64,000 nucleotides of DNA from Amylibacter marinus (GCF_030160015.1 NZ_BSNN01000004.1:558001-622000); one strand, 5' to 3'; numbered from the stretch's first letter, positions 54,149-63,573 are shown. The notes: generated by a model from the letters alone, not told the origin. Translations and numbers: made by a program.

Positions 54149-54826
54149 TCAGGCATCTGCAGAGTTTTTCCAGAAATACGCGGATAATATCCCCAACACA
54201 ACCCATGCGGCCAATCCAACCCCCAGCGCGGCACCTGCGAACAGGCCAACCAATTCTGGTGGTGTGGTGCCCGTAAATGTATCGGGGTGGGGCGCGCCGA
54301 TCACATGGGGGGCTGCCAATAGAACAATGGCCGCACCCCAAGCACGCCAAGATGTCCCAAAGGCCAGAAGCCATCCCGCCAACGCCGTTGCCGCCACGGT
54401 ACTAAACCACCAAGTTTGGCGCAGACCAACATCCGCCGCCGCCGAGCCGGGCAATTCGGGGGGCAGGCCGACCGCTGGGGCAAAGTGCACGGCGATAAAC
54501 CCTGCTACCCCCCAGACCAGACCTTGGCGCGGGGTAATGCGATTACCGCGATCTTCTGACAGAGACATGATCGCCACTAGGATCAGCGCATAGCCGCAAT
54601 AAATCAGCGCCGTAAACAGGATAGATAATCCGTTACGCTGAATATCAAAGGGTTCCGATGGCACATGGGCGGGGCTACCAGCCGCCCCCGCATGGGCCAA
54701 TTGACCAGACTCGTATAGCTCTGCGTGTAGTAGGTGCGGTTGCACGAATACCAATTGCAACAGAGCGGCAATCAACCCCGTTACAAAACCAGCGAACAAT
54801 GCGCTGGTTACCAATCGTGTGAACAT
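54149..54826 (-). CDS. cbtA: CbtA-type cobalt transporter subunit
   Basis: A 225-aa inner-membrane protein with about five to six hydrophobic segments, starting MFTRLVTSALFAGFVTG as usual for CbtA. Family features are the ALIYCGYALILVAIMSLSE and RQGLVWGVAGFIAVHFAPAVGLPPELPG tracts near 85-145. CbtA with CbtB was predicted to form a cobalt uptake system from its frequent position behind B12 riboswitches. It starts 3 nt after cbtB, so the two are coupled. Confidence 0.92.
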   Translation of the reverse strand: MFTRLVTSALFAGFVTGLIAALLQLVFVQPHLLHAELYESGQLAHAGAAGSPAHVPSEPFDIQRNGLSILFTALIYCGYALILVAIMSLSEDRGNRITPRQGLVWGVAGFIAVHFAPAVGLPPELPGSAAADVGLRQTWWFSTVAATALAGWLLAFGTSWRAWGAAIVLLAAPHVIGAPHPDTFTGTTPPELVGLFAGAALGVGLAAWVVLGILSAYFWKNSADA

Positions 54827-54829
54827 GTG

Positions 54830-54991
54830 TTAGTGGCAGGGGAAGCCAGTTGCGTGGCGCACGTCGTGGGCCGCATCATGCAAAGTGGCCGCCTGAATGT
54901 GGCCCGCAAATGTAATAACGGACAGGCCCAGCAGCGCAGTAAATAGCAGCGTGGCGGTTTTCGTATTGATCTGTGCAAGTACAGTCGTCAT
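54830..54991 (-). CDS. cbtB: CbtB-type cobalt transporter subunit
   Basis: A 53-aa membrane peptide with one hydrophobic segment (about 13-33) and the characteristic C-terminal metal motif: HDAAHDVRHATGFPCH, where His, Asp and Cys residues could bind Co(II). Length and ending match the CbtB family. It is the first gene after the cobalamin riboswitch, whose B12 box ends 50 nt upstream of the ATG. GGAG lies at 7-nt spacing from the ATG. Confidence 0.93.
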   Translation of the reverse strand: MTTVLAQINTKTATLLFTALLGLSVITFAGHIQAATLHDAAHDVRHATGFPCH

Positions 54992-55029
54992 GTTTTTCTC
55001 CTACCCGTCATCCCCGACGGTTCTTGGTT

Positions 55030-55200
55030 TCCGTTCTGCAGGGCTGGTCTCCTGACTCGCGGATCGATCGTTTCGCCACCTTCCCAGCATTTGCCAGTGG
55101 TTTTTGGCGTCACTCTCCGCATACAGTCGCGGGGGCGGTTGCGGCATCGGGCCCTTGTATAGGTCATCCCTGTCCGCATTCCCATTTCATCCCCAGACAT
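55030..55200 (-). promoter_or_regulatory. Cobalamin (B12) riboswitch upstream of cbtBA
   Basis: On the minus strand the conserved elements occur in order: GGGAATGCGG, then CCGCAACCGCCCCCGCGACTG with TATGCGG, then CCACTGG, GGGAAGGTGGCG, and the B12 box GAGTCAGGAGACCAGCC (55042-55058). Spacing and order match the adenosylcobalamin-class aptamer. Reading into cbtB implies repression of cobalt uptake when cobalamin is plentiful. The expression platform probably lies between the B12 box and ATG 54991. Confidence 0.95.
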
Positions 55201-55436
55201 TTCCTATGCCTATATGGGGAACCATGCGCGCCCTTTGTGCCCGCAACAGGGGGGATGGGTCAAGATGGATTCCGACATTGCTGGGATTTTTGCGGCTAAA
55301 AACCAGAGTGCCAGCATGTCTAAATCGGCCATAAGTGCCAATATCTTGTGGATAAGTCGGGTAAAACCCCCATATACGGTTGTTTTTTGTTGACTCAGGG
55401 GGGGATACCCCGCGACCTTGGGGGGAACAAGAATCA
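55201..55436. other. Intergenic region between riboswitch and smc
   Basis: This stretch must hold the promoter for the riboswitch unit on the minus strand and the smc promoter on the plus strand. A TTGACT-like element lies near 55389 and GGGGGGA near 55398. No small ORF with a convincing start signal was seen. Confidence 0.4.
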
Positions 55437-58400
55437 ATGGGGCGTATTTTGCAGTTCAGCAAGCTTCGACTGACAGGATTTAAAAGTTTCGTTGATCCCA
55501 CAGAGCTGGTGATCGCGGATGGTCTGACCGGTGTGGTCGGGCCAAATGGCTGTGGGAAATCGAATTTGCTAGAGGCCCTGCGCTGGGTCATGGGGGAAAA
55601 CCGCCCCAAGGCCATGCGCGGTGGCGGTATGGAGGATGTGATCTTTGCCGGTGCATCTACCCGCCCTGCGCGCAATTACGCAGAGGTCGCCCTGCTGATT
55701 GATAACGCCCAGCGTCTGGCCCCCGCGGCCTTTAACAGCCAAGACTTGCTAGAGGTGACGCGGCGCATCACCCGTGATGTGGGATCGGCCTATAAGGCCA
55801 ATGGCAAGGAAACCCGCGCGCGCGATATCCAGATGTTGTTTGCTGATGCATCCACGGGCGCGCATTCGCCGGCCTTGGTGCGTCAGGGGCAGATTTCCGA
55901 GCTGATCAATGCCAAGCCCAAGGCGCGGCGGCGCATTTTGGAAGAGGCGGCGGGGATTTCTGGATTGTATCAGCGCCGCCATGAGGCAGAGCTGAAGCTC
56001 AAGGGTGCTGAGACCAATCTGGGCCGTGTTGATGATGTGATCGAACAGCTAGACAGCCAATTGGGCAGTTTGGCCCGCCAAGCCCGCCAAGCGGCGCGCT
56101 ACCGCGAGATTGGCACAGAATTGCGTCAATCAGAGGGGCTGTTGTTGTACCGCCGCTGGCGCGAGGCCGATATCGCACGCCTTAAGGCGGCAGAAGAATT
56201 GCTAGAGGCCAGCAAGGCCGCCGCCGCGGCCCAAGCCGCCGCCAGCCAAGCGCTAAAGACCCGCGAAGAGGCCGAGGGCAAGGTGCCGCCGCTGCGCGAA
56301 GAAGAGGCCATTGCGGCCGCCGTGGTACAGCGGCTGGACGTGCAACGCGATACGCTAGCGGATCAAGAAAATCAGGCCCGCGCCCAGATCGATACCCTGC
56401 GCGCGCGCATCACCCAGTTGGGCAATGATATTGAACGCGAGGCTGGCCTGAACAAGGATGCCGGCGAGACAATCAAGCGTCTTGATTGGGAACAGGATCA
56501 AATCCAGAAAGCATCCGTAGGCCAAGAGGACAAGCTGGCGCGTGCCAATGAAGAGGCGCGCGATGCCGCCAGCGTAATGCAAGATCAAGAAAGCGCTTTG
56601 GATCAGCTGACCGAAGATGCGGCGCGATTGGCCGCGCGCCACCAATCCTGCCATCGTCTGTTGTCTGATGCCCAAAAGGTGTTGGACAGCCGCCAAAGCC
56701 AATCTGACGCTGCAGGCGCCGCGGTGTTGACCGCCCAAGAGGGATTGGCCGAGGCCGAGACGACCCTGCGCACCGCCGGTGAAACCCGCGCCCAAACCCA
56801 AGAGGCGATCCGCAAAGCCGAGGCGGATCTGTTAGAGATTGAAGGCAAGCGCAGCGCCGCACAGGCGGCAGACAGTGATGCCCGCGCTGCATTATCCGAG
56901 GCAGAGGGCGAGGCAAATGCCCTGCGTGCTGAGGTTGGCGCATTAGAGCGCGTGATCGCCCGCGATGCATCCGAGGGCCCGCAGGTTCTGGATGATGTGC
57001 GCGCCCGCAAGGGATATGAGGCCGCCCTAGGTGCGGCGCTTGCGGATGATCTAAAGGCGCCAATTGTGGGGGAAGGCGAGGCATCGGGCTGGGCTGAGTT
57101 GGCACAGTATGATCGCGCGACAGAGTTGCCCGCGGATGCCGCGCCTTTGGTTGACTATGTTACAGCACCTGCGGTTTTAAACCGCCGTTTGGCCTATGTG
57201 GGGGTGGTATCCCGAGCGCAAGGCGCGGCCTTGCAGGGGGCACTACAGCCTGGCCAACGCTTGGTCAGCCTTGAGGGCGATTTGTGGCGCTGGGATGGGT
57301 ATCGCCAAGGTGCGGATGATGCGCCATCTGCGGCGGCATTGCGCCTGCAACAAATGAATCGTCTAGAAGATCTGCGCGCGGGGTTTTCTAAGGCCAGTGG
57401 GCAATTAGAACAGGCCCAGCAGGTATTCGATCGCGTGCATCAATCGCTACAAGAGCTGATTGCCGCCGATCATAGCGCACGCAGTGCGCGCAAGGCGGCG
57501 GATGAGCAGGCTACACAGGCTACTCGGGCCCTATCTCGCGCCGAGGCGGATCGCGATATGTTGGCCGGCAAGGTCGAGACCCAAAAGTTGGCGCAACAGC
57601 GCTTGGATGAAGAGGCGCTAGCCGCGCGCGCGGCACTGGCAGAGGCACAGAAAAACGTAGCTGATTTGGGTGATTTGGAAGCCGCCCGCGGCGCGGTGGA
57701 GACCACCAAAATCGCGGTAGAGGCGGCGCGGATGACGATGCTGACCAAGCGGTCGTTGTTTGATGATACGCGCCGCGAAGGCGAGGCCCGCACCAAGCGG
57801 CGCCAAGAGATTATCAAAGAGGTCAGCGGCTGGCGCCATCGCCTAGAAACCGCCGAGAAACGGATATCCGAGCTGGAAACCCGCAAGGTTGAGAGCGAAG
57901 CTGAGTTGGGCCAAGCCACCGCCGCCCCCGAAGAGATCGCCGCCAAGCGTGATGAATTGAACCGTGCGATTGATGCGGCACGCGCGCGCATGTCTGCGGC
58001 ATCTGATGCGCTGGCGGTGGGGGAAACGGCATTGCGCAGTGCAGAGCAGGACGAACGCGACGCCGAGCGCGGCGCATCTGATGCCCGCGAAAAACGCGGC
58101 CGCGCCGATGCGGTGGCCGAGGCGGCAACCACACAGGTGGAATTGGCCGCAGAGCGTATTTATGAGGATTTGAACGTATCGCCTGAAAACCTGCTGGAGC
58201 AACTAGAGACCGACCCAGATAAGATGCCCCCTGCGGATATGATCGAGGCCGATGTGGCGCGTCTGCGCCGCCAGCGCGACAGTCTGGGGGCCGTTAATCT
58301 ACGCGCCGAGGAAGATGCCAAAGAGGTCTCTGAAGAGCGCGATATGCTGGCGCGTGAAAAAGAGGATCTAGAAGAGGCGATCCGTGCATTGCGCACGGGG

Positions 58401-58904
58401 ATTGCCAGTCTGAACAAAGAGGGCCGTGATCGGCTGTTGGCGGCCTTTGACGAGGTGAATGCCAATTTCTCGAAGCTGTTTAAGACACTGTTTGATGGTG
58501 GTGAAGCCAACTTGGTGCTGGTAGAGAGCGATGACCCGCTGGAGGCGGGTTTGGAGATTATGTGCCAACCGCCGGGTAAGAAATTATCGACGCTGTCTTT
58601 GCTGTCTGGTGGGGAACAGACGCTAACGGCGCTGGCGCTGATTTTTGCGGTATTCTTGGCCAATCCTGCGCCGATTTGTGTGCTGGACGAGGTGGATGCG
58701 CCGCTGGATGATGCCAATGTTACGCGGTTTTGTAACATGCTGGATGATATGATCAAGAACACCGATACGCGGTTTTTGATCATCACCCACCACGCGGTGA
58801 CCATGGCGCGTATGGACCGCTTGTTTGGGGTGACCATGGCCGAACAGGGGGTAAGTCAGCTGGTGTCTGTGGATCTGCAGGCGGCGGAAGAGATGGTGGA
58901 TTAG
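55437..58904 (+). CDS. smc: Chromosome segregation protein SMC
   Basis: A 1155-aa SMC ATPase that forms the condensin core with ScpA and ScpB. The N-terminal head has Walker A GPNGCGKSNLLEALRW (near residue 33). Two long coiled coils (about 170-490 and 650-980) flank a hinge (about 510-640). The C-terminal head has LSGGEQTLTALAL and Walker B ICVLDEVDAPLDDAN (near 1070-1095). ATG 55437 (MGRILQFSKLRLTGFKSF) is the family start; the 19 open codons upstream are not needed. A short hairpin AGGGGC-AAC-GCCCCT spans the stop codon (58903-58917) and may help end transcription. Confidence 0.97.
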   Translation: MGRILQFSKLRLTGFKSFVDPTELVIADGLTGVVGPNGCGKSNLLEALRWVMGENRPKAMRGGGMEDVIFAGASTRPARNYAEVALLIDNAQRLAPAAFNSQDLLEVTRRITRDVGSAYKANGKETRARDIQMLFADASTGAHSPALVRQGQISELINAKPKARRRILEEAAGISGLYQRRHEAELKLKGAETNLGRVDDVIEQLDSQLGSLARQARQAARYREIGTELRQSEGLLLYRRWREADIARLKAAEELLEASKAAAAAQAAASQALKTREEAEGKVPPLREEEAIAAAVVQRLDVQRDTLADQENQARAQIDTLRARITQLGNDIEREAGLNKDAGETIKRLDWEQDQIQKASVGQEDKLARANEEARDAASVMQDQESALDQLTEDAARLAARHQSCHRLLSDAQKVLDSRQSQSDAAGAAVLTAQEGLAEAETTLRTAGETRAQTQEAIRKAEADLLEIEGKRSAAQAADSDARAALSEAEGEANALRAEVGALERVIARDASEGPQVLDDVRARKGYEAALGAALADDLKAPIVGEGEASGWAELAQYDRATELPADAAPLVDYVTAPAVLNRRLAYVGVVSRAQGAALQGALQPGQRLVSLEGDLWRWDGYRQGADDAPSAAALRLQQMNRLEDLRAGFSKASGQLEQAQQVFDRVHQSLQELIAADHSARSARKAADEQATQATRALSRAEADRDMLAGKVETQKLAQQRLDEEALAARAALAEAQKNVADLGDLEAARGAVETTKIAVEAARMTMLTKRSLFDDTRREGEARTKRRQEIIKEVSGWRHRLETAEKRISELETRKVESEAELGQATAAPEEIAAKRDELNRAIDAARARMSAASDALAVGETALRSAEQDERDAERGASDAREKRGRADAVAEAATTQVELAAERIYEDLNVSPENLLEQLETDPDKMPPADMIEADVARLRRQRDSLGAVNLRAEEDAKEVSEERDMLAREKEDLEEAIRALRTGIASLNKEGRDRLLAAFDEVNANFSKLFKTLFDGGEANLVLVESDDPLEAGLEIMCQPPGKKLSTLSLLSGGEQTLTALALIFAVFLANPAPICVLDEVDAPLDDANVTRFCNMLDDMIKNTDTRFLIITHHAVTMARMDRLFGVTMAEQGVSQLVSVDLQAAEEMVD

Positions 58905-58943
58905 GGGCAACGCCCCTGCACCTGTTTGGTTATAGATCTGCGT

Positions 58944-59450
58944 CTAGTATTGGGCGATGTGGGGCAAATATTCTGAGATGATCAATCGGGTTTCCTGCCA
59001 CGCGGTAGAGCTGGGATCGCAATAATAGCTATGATCGGTATTGGGAAATATAGAGACATGGTCGGGGACCTTGCTCATCCAGGTTTCGCTGGGGATATTG
59101 GGATCGTCTGCGCCGAAAAAGACATGTGTTGGAATTGGAATGGGCGGAACTTGGCGTAGGCGTGTCGAGGACAGGCAGAACAGGCGGGTAATTGGCGCAC
59201 CCGCCATTGCCGCGCGCCAAAGGGCATAACCACCAGCGCTATAACCCAGCGCGACACAGGGGGCGGTTATGGTATCAACTAGGCCGCGTACGACCTCGTC
59301 AATTCCGCCGCTCTCGAACAGGTGCTGGTGAAGGGGCGCACCGCTTAGCGCGCGGTGCCCACACAGGGTTGCAAGCGACAGGTACTCTTGTCGCTTGTTC
59401 AGCAGGCACTTATGCGGGCTTGTATTGTGGATATCCGTGACGACGAGCAT
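58944..59450 (-). CDS. Short alpha/beta-hydrolase-like protein
   Basis: A 168-aa protein with a nucleophile elbow GYSAGG (Ser near 96), a plausible acid in FFGADDPN (near 115) and a catalytic His in NTDHSYY (near 140). It is much shorter than standard hydrolases, lacking most lid elements, so it is a compact or reduced form. Substrate is unknown. It lies 17 nt downstream of an MltB-type gene on the same strand. Confidence 0.72.
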   Translation of the reverse strand: MLVVTDIHNTSPHKCLLNKRQEYLSLATLCGHRALSGAPLHQHLFESGGIDEVVRGLVDTITAPCVALGYSAGGYALWRAAMAGAPITRLFCLSSTRLRQVPPIPIPTHVFFGADDPNIPSETWMSKVPDHVSIFPNTDHSYYCDPSSTAWQETRLIISEYLPHIAQY

Positions 59451-59467
59451 TTACAGGGTCTATCAAG

Positions 59468-60637
59468 TTATAACTTCCCCAATAACCCAACCGTCGGCCA
59501 TGCATCGGCAGGTAATTTCAGGCGCTGTTGTTCGGCCTGTACCGCGGCGCGGGTTTTTGCGCCTAGGATGCCGTCGATTTTGCCCACATCGTACCCGCGC
59601 TTGGCCAGCTTTGATTGCAAGGATTTCATTTGATCGCCGGACAGCGGTGCGTCGGGGGTGCCTATGTTAAAGCGTGGCGCGCCGTTTAGGCGGGTGGCGA
59701 AATAGGCGGCAGAGGTGACGTTGACCAATGACTTATTCCATTTGAAATAAACATCGAAGTTATCAAACACCAGAAATGCGGGGCCCTTGCGGCCCTCGGG
59801 CAGTAACAGGGATGCGTTTAGGTTTCCGCTTGCACTGGTGCGTAATTTTACGCCTTTGGCTTTCCAAGCAGAGACCTTTTGTGGCTTGCCTAGGCCTGTT
59901 TTTGACCAATCCATCTGGCTGGGGACATTGACCTCTACCATCCATGGCTGGCCTGCCTGCCAACCGTGGCTTTGCAGTACCCGCGCCGCTGTTAGGATGG
60001 CATCGGGGGCGGAATTTACCAGATCGACCTTGCCGTCCCTATTTCCATCAACGCCTTTGGTCAGGACATCCCTTGGCAACATCTGTACCATGCCAATTTC
60101 GCCCGCCCATGCGCCGCGGGATTTTGTTGGGCTAAAGGTGCCTTGCTTCCACAGCTCTAGGGCTGCGAAAATTTGCGGGCGGAACAGGTCTGGGCGGCGA
60201 CAATCATGGGCCAGTGTCGCCAGCGCATTTAGGGTGTTAAACCCGCCTTGGTTCGCACCGAAATCCGTTTCCATGGCCCAAAAGGCCAACAGGACGGGGG
60301 CGGGCACGCCGTAATCGGCCTGTGCGGTTTTAAAGGCGGATGCGTATTGTTTGTGCTTGGCGGCCCCCACCTTTAGGCGATTGCTGGACACGACGCGGCC
60401 TGCGAATTTGGTGAAATTTTGCCGGAAGACAGCTTGTGAGCGATCCAGTTTCAAAACCTTCGGGTCTTGGGCTGTATTGGCGAAGAATGCCTTGGCGTCT
60501 TTGCGAGAGTGGCCCAGATCGCGGGCCTCTTTTTCCAGGCCTTTGACGAAGCTGTTGAAAGAGCCACCGCATTTAGCCAGTGCAGGCGCACCCAAGGTGA
60601 GGGCCGCGATCAGGCCAAGTGAGGTAAGAAATTTCAT
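59468..60637 (-). CDS. Lytic murein transglycosylase, MltB family (copy 2)
   Basis: A 389-aa periplasmic enzyme with a signal peptide (residues 1-21, ending PALA). The catalytic Glu is in FWAMETDFGANQGG (near 118), followed by GAWAGEIGMVQMLPRD and DGNRDGKVDLVN. The C-terminal PG_binding_1 domain (about 320-385) reads LQSKLAKRGYDVGKIDGILGAKT. Compared with copy 1 at 27276 it has a Cys just after the signal peptide (KCGG) and another in AHDCRRPD. ATG 60637 is chosen for its signal peptide; ten codons upstream are ignored. Confidence 0.91.
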   Translation of the reverse strand: MKFLTSLGLIAALTLGAPALAKCGGSFNSFVKGLEKEARDLGHSRKDAKAFFANTAQDPKVLKLDRSQAVFRQNFTKFAGRVVSSNRLKVGAAKHKQYASAFKTAQADYGVPAPVLLAFWAMETDFGANQGGFNTLNALATLAHDCRRPDLFRPQIFAALELWKQGTFSPTKSRGAWAGEIGMVQMLPRDVLTKGVDGNRDGKVDLVNSAPDAILTAARVLQSHGWQAGQPWMVEVNVPSQMDWSKTGLGKPQKVSAWKAKGVKLRTSASGNLNASLLLPEGRKGPAFLVFDNFDVYFKWNKSLVNVTSAAYFATRLNGAPRFNIGTPDAPLSGDQMKSLQSKLAKRGYDVGKIDGILGAKTRAAVQAEQQRLKLPADAWPTVGLLGKL

Positions 60638-60707
60638 CAATATGCTCCGATAGAAAACAGCGCCCAAGGGTTGGGCACTGGTTAATGTGGTTATGGGTGA
60701 TTGGAAA

Positions 60708-62141
60708 TCAAGAAGACCAGCCCGTGATATGTTTGACCTCGATGAAATCCTCTAGGCCCCATTTGCCGCCTTCGCGGCCATTGCCGGATTGCTTGTAGCC
60801 GCCAAAGGGTGAATAGCCTGTGCCGCCTTCGCCGTTAATGCGGATCATGCCAGAGCGCATGGCGCGCGCGGCGCGATTGGCGCGGGCGGAATCGCCCGTC
60901 TGGACATAATTGGTTAGGCCGTAATCGGTGTCATTGGCCATTTCATAGGCTTGTTCTTCGGTATCAAAGGGGCTCATGACCAGCACCGGGCCGAAGACCT
61001 CTTCGCGGTAGAGGGTCATATCTGGGGTGACATCAGCAAAAATGGTAGGGCGGGCGTAGTAGCCGCAATTCAGCCCATCGGGGCGGCCAAGGCCACCGGC
61101 CACAAGGCGTGCGCCTTCGTCAAGGCCGGTTTGGATCAGGTCTTGGACTTTGTTGAACTGTGCCTCGGAGGCCAATGTGCCCATATGCCTGCCCTCGGTT
61201 GCGGGGTCGCCCACGCTGTGATTTTGCGCGGTTTTGGCGGCAATTTCCACGGCCTCGTCGTAGTAGGGCTGTTCCACCAACATGCGGCTGGGGGCATTAC
61301 AGCTTTGGCCTGTGTTGTTCATCATATGCAGCACCCCGCGTTTAACGGCGCGCTCGTCTGCATCGGCAAAAACGACATTGGCGCCTTTGCCACCCAATTC
61401 TAGGGTGACGCGTTTGATTGTATCGGCGGCAGATTTCGAGATTAGCTTGCCTGCGCGGGTAGAGCCGGTGAAGGAGATCATATCCACGTCTTTGTGCGCG
61501 GACAGCTGGCTGCCCACGCCCACGCCATCGCCGTTAACCATGTTGTAGACACCGGCGGGCACACCCGCGGCGTGCATGACCTCGCTAAAGATCTGTGCAG
61601 AGAGGGGGGAGATTTCCGAAGGTTTCAGCACGCATGTGCCCCCTGTGGCAATGGCTGGGATCACCTTTAGGAAGACTTGGTTCATGGGCCAATTCCACGG
61701 GGTGATTAGGGCGGAGACGCCGATCGGCTCTTTTAGGATCATCTCGCCGGCGCCGTTTTTCACGGGCTCTTCGAATTCGAAATCCGTTAGGGCATCGATG
61801 AAGCCATCGATGTGGTAGGTGCCGCTGGTGACCTGCTGATTGCGCGACATGGAGATCGGGGCGCCCATTTCCATGGTGGTGGCCTGTGCCATATCCTCTG
61901 CACGTTTCAGATATTCTGTGCGGATGGCGTTGAGCAGATCAAGGCGCTCTGCCTTGGTGCTGTGTTGCCATGTGGCAAAGGCCCTGCGCGCGGCGCTGAC
62001 GGCGGCATCTGTATCGGCCTGATCGCCCAGTGAAATCACCGCACAGGGCTGTTCCGTGGCCGGGTTGATCACCTGTAGGTCGTTTGGATTAGCGGGATTT
62101 ACCCATGCGCCATTGATATAAAACTTGCGATAGTCGAGCAT
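60708..62141 (-). CDS. NAD(P)-dependent aldehyde dehydrogenase
   Basis: A 477-aa ALDH-superfamily enzyme that oxidises an aldehyde to its acid. Features: TPWNWPMNQVFLKVIPAIATG near residue 150, SFTGSTRAGKLIS near 226, the general-base Glu in VTLELGGKGANVV near 250, the catalytic Cys in NNTGQSCNAPSR near 284 and the C-terminal PFGGYKQSGNGREGG. Substrate is not assignable from sequence; no pathway genes are adjacent. AAAGGC precedes the ATG. It is divergent from the 1-Cys peroxiredoxin gene. Confidence 0.93.
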   Translation of the reverse strand: MLDYRKFYINGAWVNPANPNDLQVINPATEQPCAVISLGDQADTDAAVSAARRAFATWQHSTKAERLDLLNAIRTEYLKRAEDMAQATTMEMGAPISMSRNQQVTSGTYHIDGFIDALTDFEFEEPVKNGAGEMILKEPIGVSALITPWNWPMNQVFLKVIPAIATGGTCVLKPSEISPLSAQIFSEVMHAAGVPAGVYNMVNGDGVGVGSQLSAHKDVDMISFTGSTRAGKLISKSAADTIKRVTLELGGKGANVVFADADERAVKRGVLHMMNNTGQSCNAPSRMLVEQPYYDEAVEIAAKTAQNHSVGDPATEGRHMGTLASEAQFNKVQDLIQTGLDEGARLVAGGLGRPDGLNCGYYARPTIFADVTPDMTLYREEVFGPVLVMSPFDTEEQAYEMANDTDYGLTNYVQTGDSARANRAARAMRSGMIRINGEGGTGYSPFGGYKQSGNGREGGKWGLEDFIEVKHITGWSS

Positions 62142-62305
62142 AGCGAGCCTTTCTTAGAATTTGTGGGAATCTTGCATTCCTATAGCAGCTTGGCAATCAC
62201 GAACTGAGTTGGGTGATGTTCTATTCGCCACAAACCGCCCAAAGTAGTTTGACGGCGGACAGATGGGTCACTAAGCCTAGAACAAACACCAAAAGGAGCT
62301 AGACG

Positions 62306-62959
62306 ATGGCGTTACGCATTAATGACACTGTGCCGAATTTCACGGCTGATACCGATCATGGGGCGATTGATTTTCATCAGTGGCTGGATGGGAAATGGGC
62401 GATTCTGTTTTCGCACCCCAAGGATTTTACCCCTGTGTGCACCACCGAATTTGGTGCTGTGGCGCAATTGGCCGATGAGTGGGCCAAGCGTGACACCAAG
62501 GTGATTGGCGTATCGGTAGATGGTGTCGAGGATCACAAGAAGTGGAAGAATGACATTGAGAAAGTTGCGGGCACATCCGCGGGTTTCCCGATTATCGCGG
62601 ATGAGGATCTGGCGGTATCAAAGGCATTTGATATGTTACCAGCAGAGGCCTATTTGCCGGATGGGCGCACCCCGAATGATAGTGCGACTGTGCGTTCTGT
62701 GTTCATCATTGGTCCTGATGCACAGTTGAAATTATCCATGACTTATCCGATGACTGTGGGGCGTAATTTTGCCGAGGTTTTGCGCGCGCTGGATGGATTG
62801 CAGACCAGTGCGAACAATGGCGTGGCGATCCCTGCTAATTGGCAGGTGGGGCAGGATGTGATCATTCCGGCGACCGTGAGCAACGAGGATGCGGTTGCCA
62901 AGTTTGGCGAATTTGAAACAATTCTGCCCTATTTGCGCAAAGCTCAACTGCCCAAGTAA
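62306..62959 (+). CDS. Peroxiredoxin, 1-Cys Prx6 type
   Basis: A 217-aa peroxidase of the AhpC/TSA family. The peroxidatic Cys is in HPKDFTPVCTTEFG (near residue 48). No second Cys is present in the sequence, which fits 1-Cys Prx6. The C-terminal extension (VIIPATVSNEDAVAKFG) is typical. AAGGAG precedes the ATG at good spacing. It is convergent with the LuxR-type gene, whose stop begins at the next base. Confidence 0.94.
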   Translation: MALRINDTVPNFTADTDHGAIDFHQWLDGKWAILFSHPKDFTPVCTTEFGAVAQLADEWAKRDTKVIGVSVDGVEDHKKWKNDIEKVAGTSAGFPIIADEDLAVSKAFDMLPAEAYLPDGRTPNDSATVRSVFIIGPDAQLKLSMTYPMTVGRNFAEVLRALDGLQTSANNGVAIPANWQVGQDVIIPATVSNEDAVAKFGEFETILPYLRKAQLPK

Positions 62960-63493
62960 TCAAGATTTGGCGTCCTGCGGTATGTTTATCCGCGGGGTGC
63001 CTTCTGCTGTTTCTATTGCGCCATCAATCAAATCTTCGATAAAAATCAGCAACAGCTGGGTGCGGCTGGTGACGCCTGCCTTTTTATAGACGGCGGCGTT
63101 TTGGGCCTTTATCGTGCCTTGGCTTTTGCCGCGTAGGGTGGCTATTTCGGCGACCGAGAAACCCTTGAGCGTTAGGAGGGCGACCTCGCGTTCTGATTTG
63201 GTTAGGCCCCAACGTGTAAATTTTTCCATCAGAAGATTGGCAAAGTCACCCGATATCATCAACAGTTGGTTTTCAACGCGGCGGTTGCGTTTTAGGGTAT
63301 CGCGCAACACCAGAATTGTGGCGAATGCGCCCATCAATAGGCCAATCAGCGCCGAGATTTCGATGACCTCGTGCCATTCCCATGGCAGGGCGGTGGAGCG
63401 TAGGCCCAGAACCTCGCTGGCGAATTGATAGATAAAGGCAGCGGCCAATAGCAGCTGTAGTGCCAAAAAGTATCTAGAAATTTTAAATTTCAT
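62960..63493 (-). CDS. Membrane-anchored LuxR-type regulator
   Basis: A 177-aa protein with two transmembrane segments (about residues 7-29 and 42-63), a charged linker (RDTLKRNRRVENQLL) and a C-terminal LuxR-type HTH (about 95-155: WGLTKSEREVALLTLKGFSVAEIATLRGKSQGTIKAQNAAVYKKAGV). The arrangement puts the HTH in the cytoplasm and leaves a short periplasmic loop (about 30-41, with WEWHE) as the only outside part. ATG 63493 is chosen over a TTG 13 codons upstream. It lies 80 nt downstream of the Asn-Gly repeat gene on the same strand. Confidence 0.82.
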   Translation of the reverse strand: MKFKISRYFLALQLLLAAAFIYQFASEVLGLRSTALPWEWHEVIEISALIGLLMGAFATILVLRDTLKRNRRVENQLLMISGDFANLLMEKFTRWGLTKSEREVALLTLKGFSVAEIATLRGKSQGTIKAQNAAVYKKAGVTSRTQLLLIFIEDLIDGAIETAEGTPRINIPQDAKS

Positions 63494-63573
63494 GTTGGCC
63501 TGCCTTTTGGAATTCTGGGTGTGTTCATCCAAAAATACTGTGAAATTATTGCGGTAGCGTAACGGGGTGGGAT

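Noticed and set aside
57470-58132. Long minus-strand ORFs inside smc, such as a 220-codon Ser/Arg/Ala-rich frame
   Set aside because: Antisense shadows of a GC-rich coiled-coil gene; low-complexity composition and no start signals.
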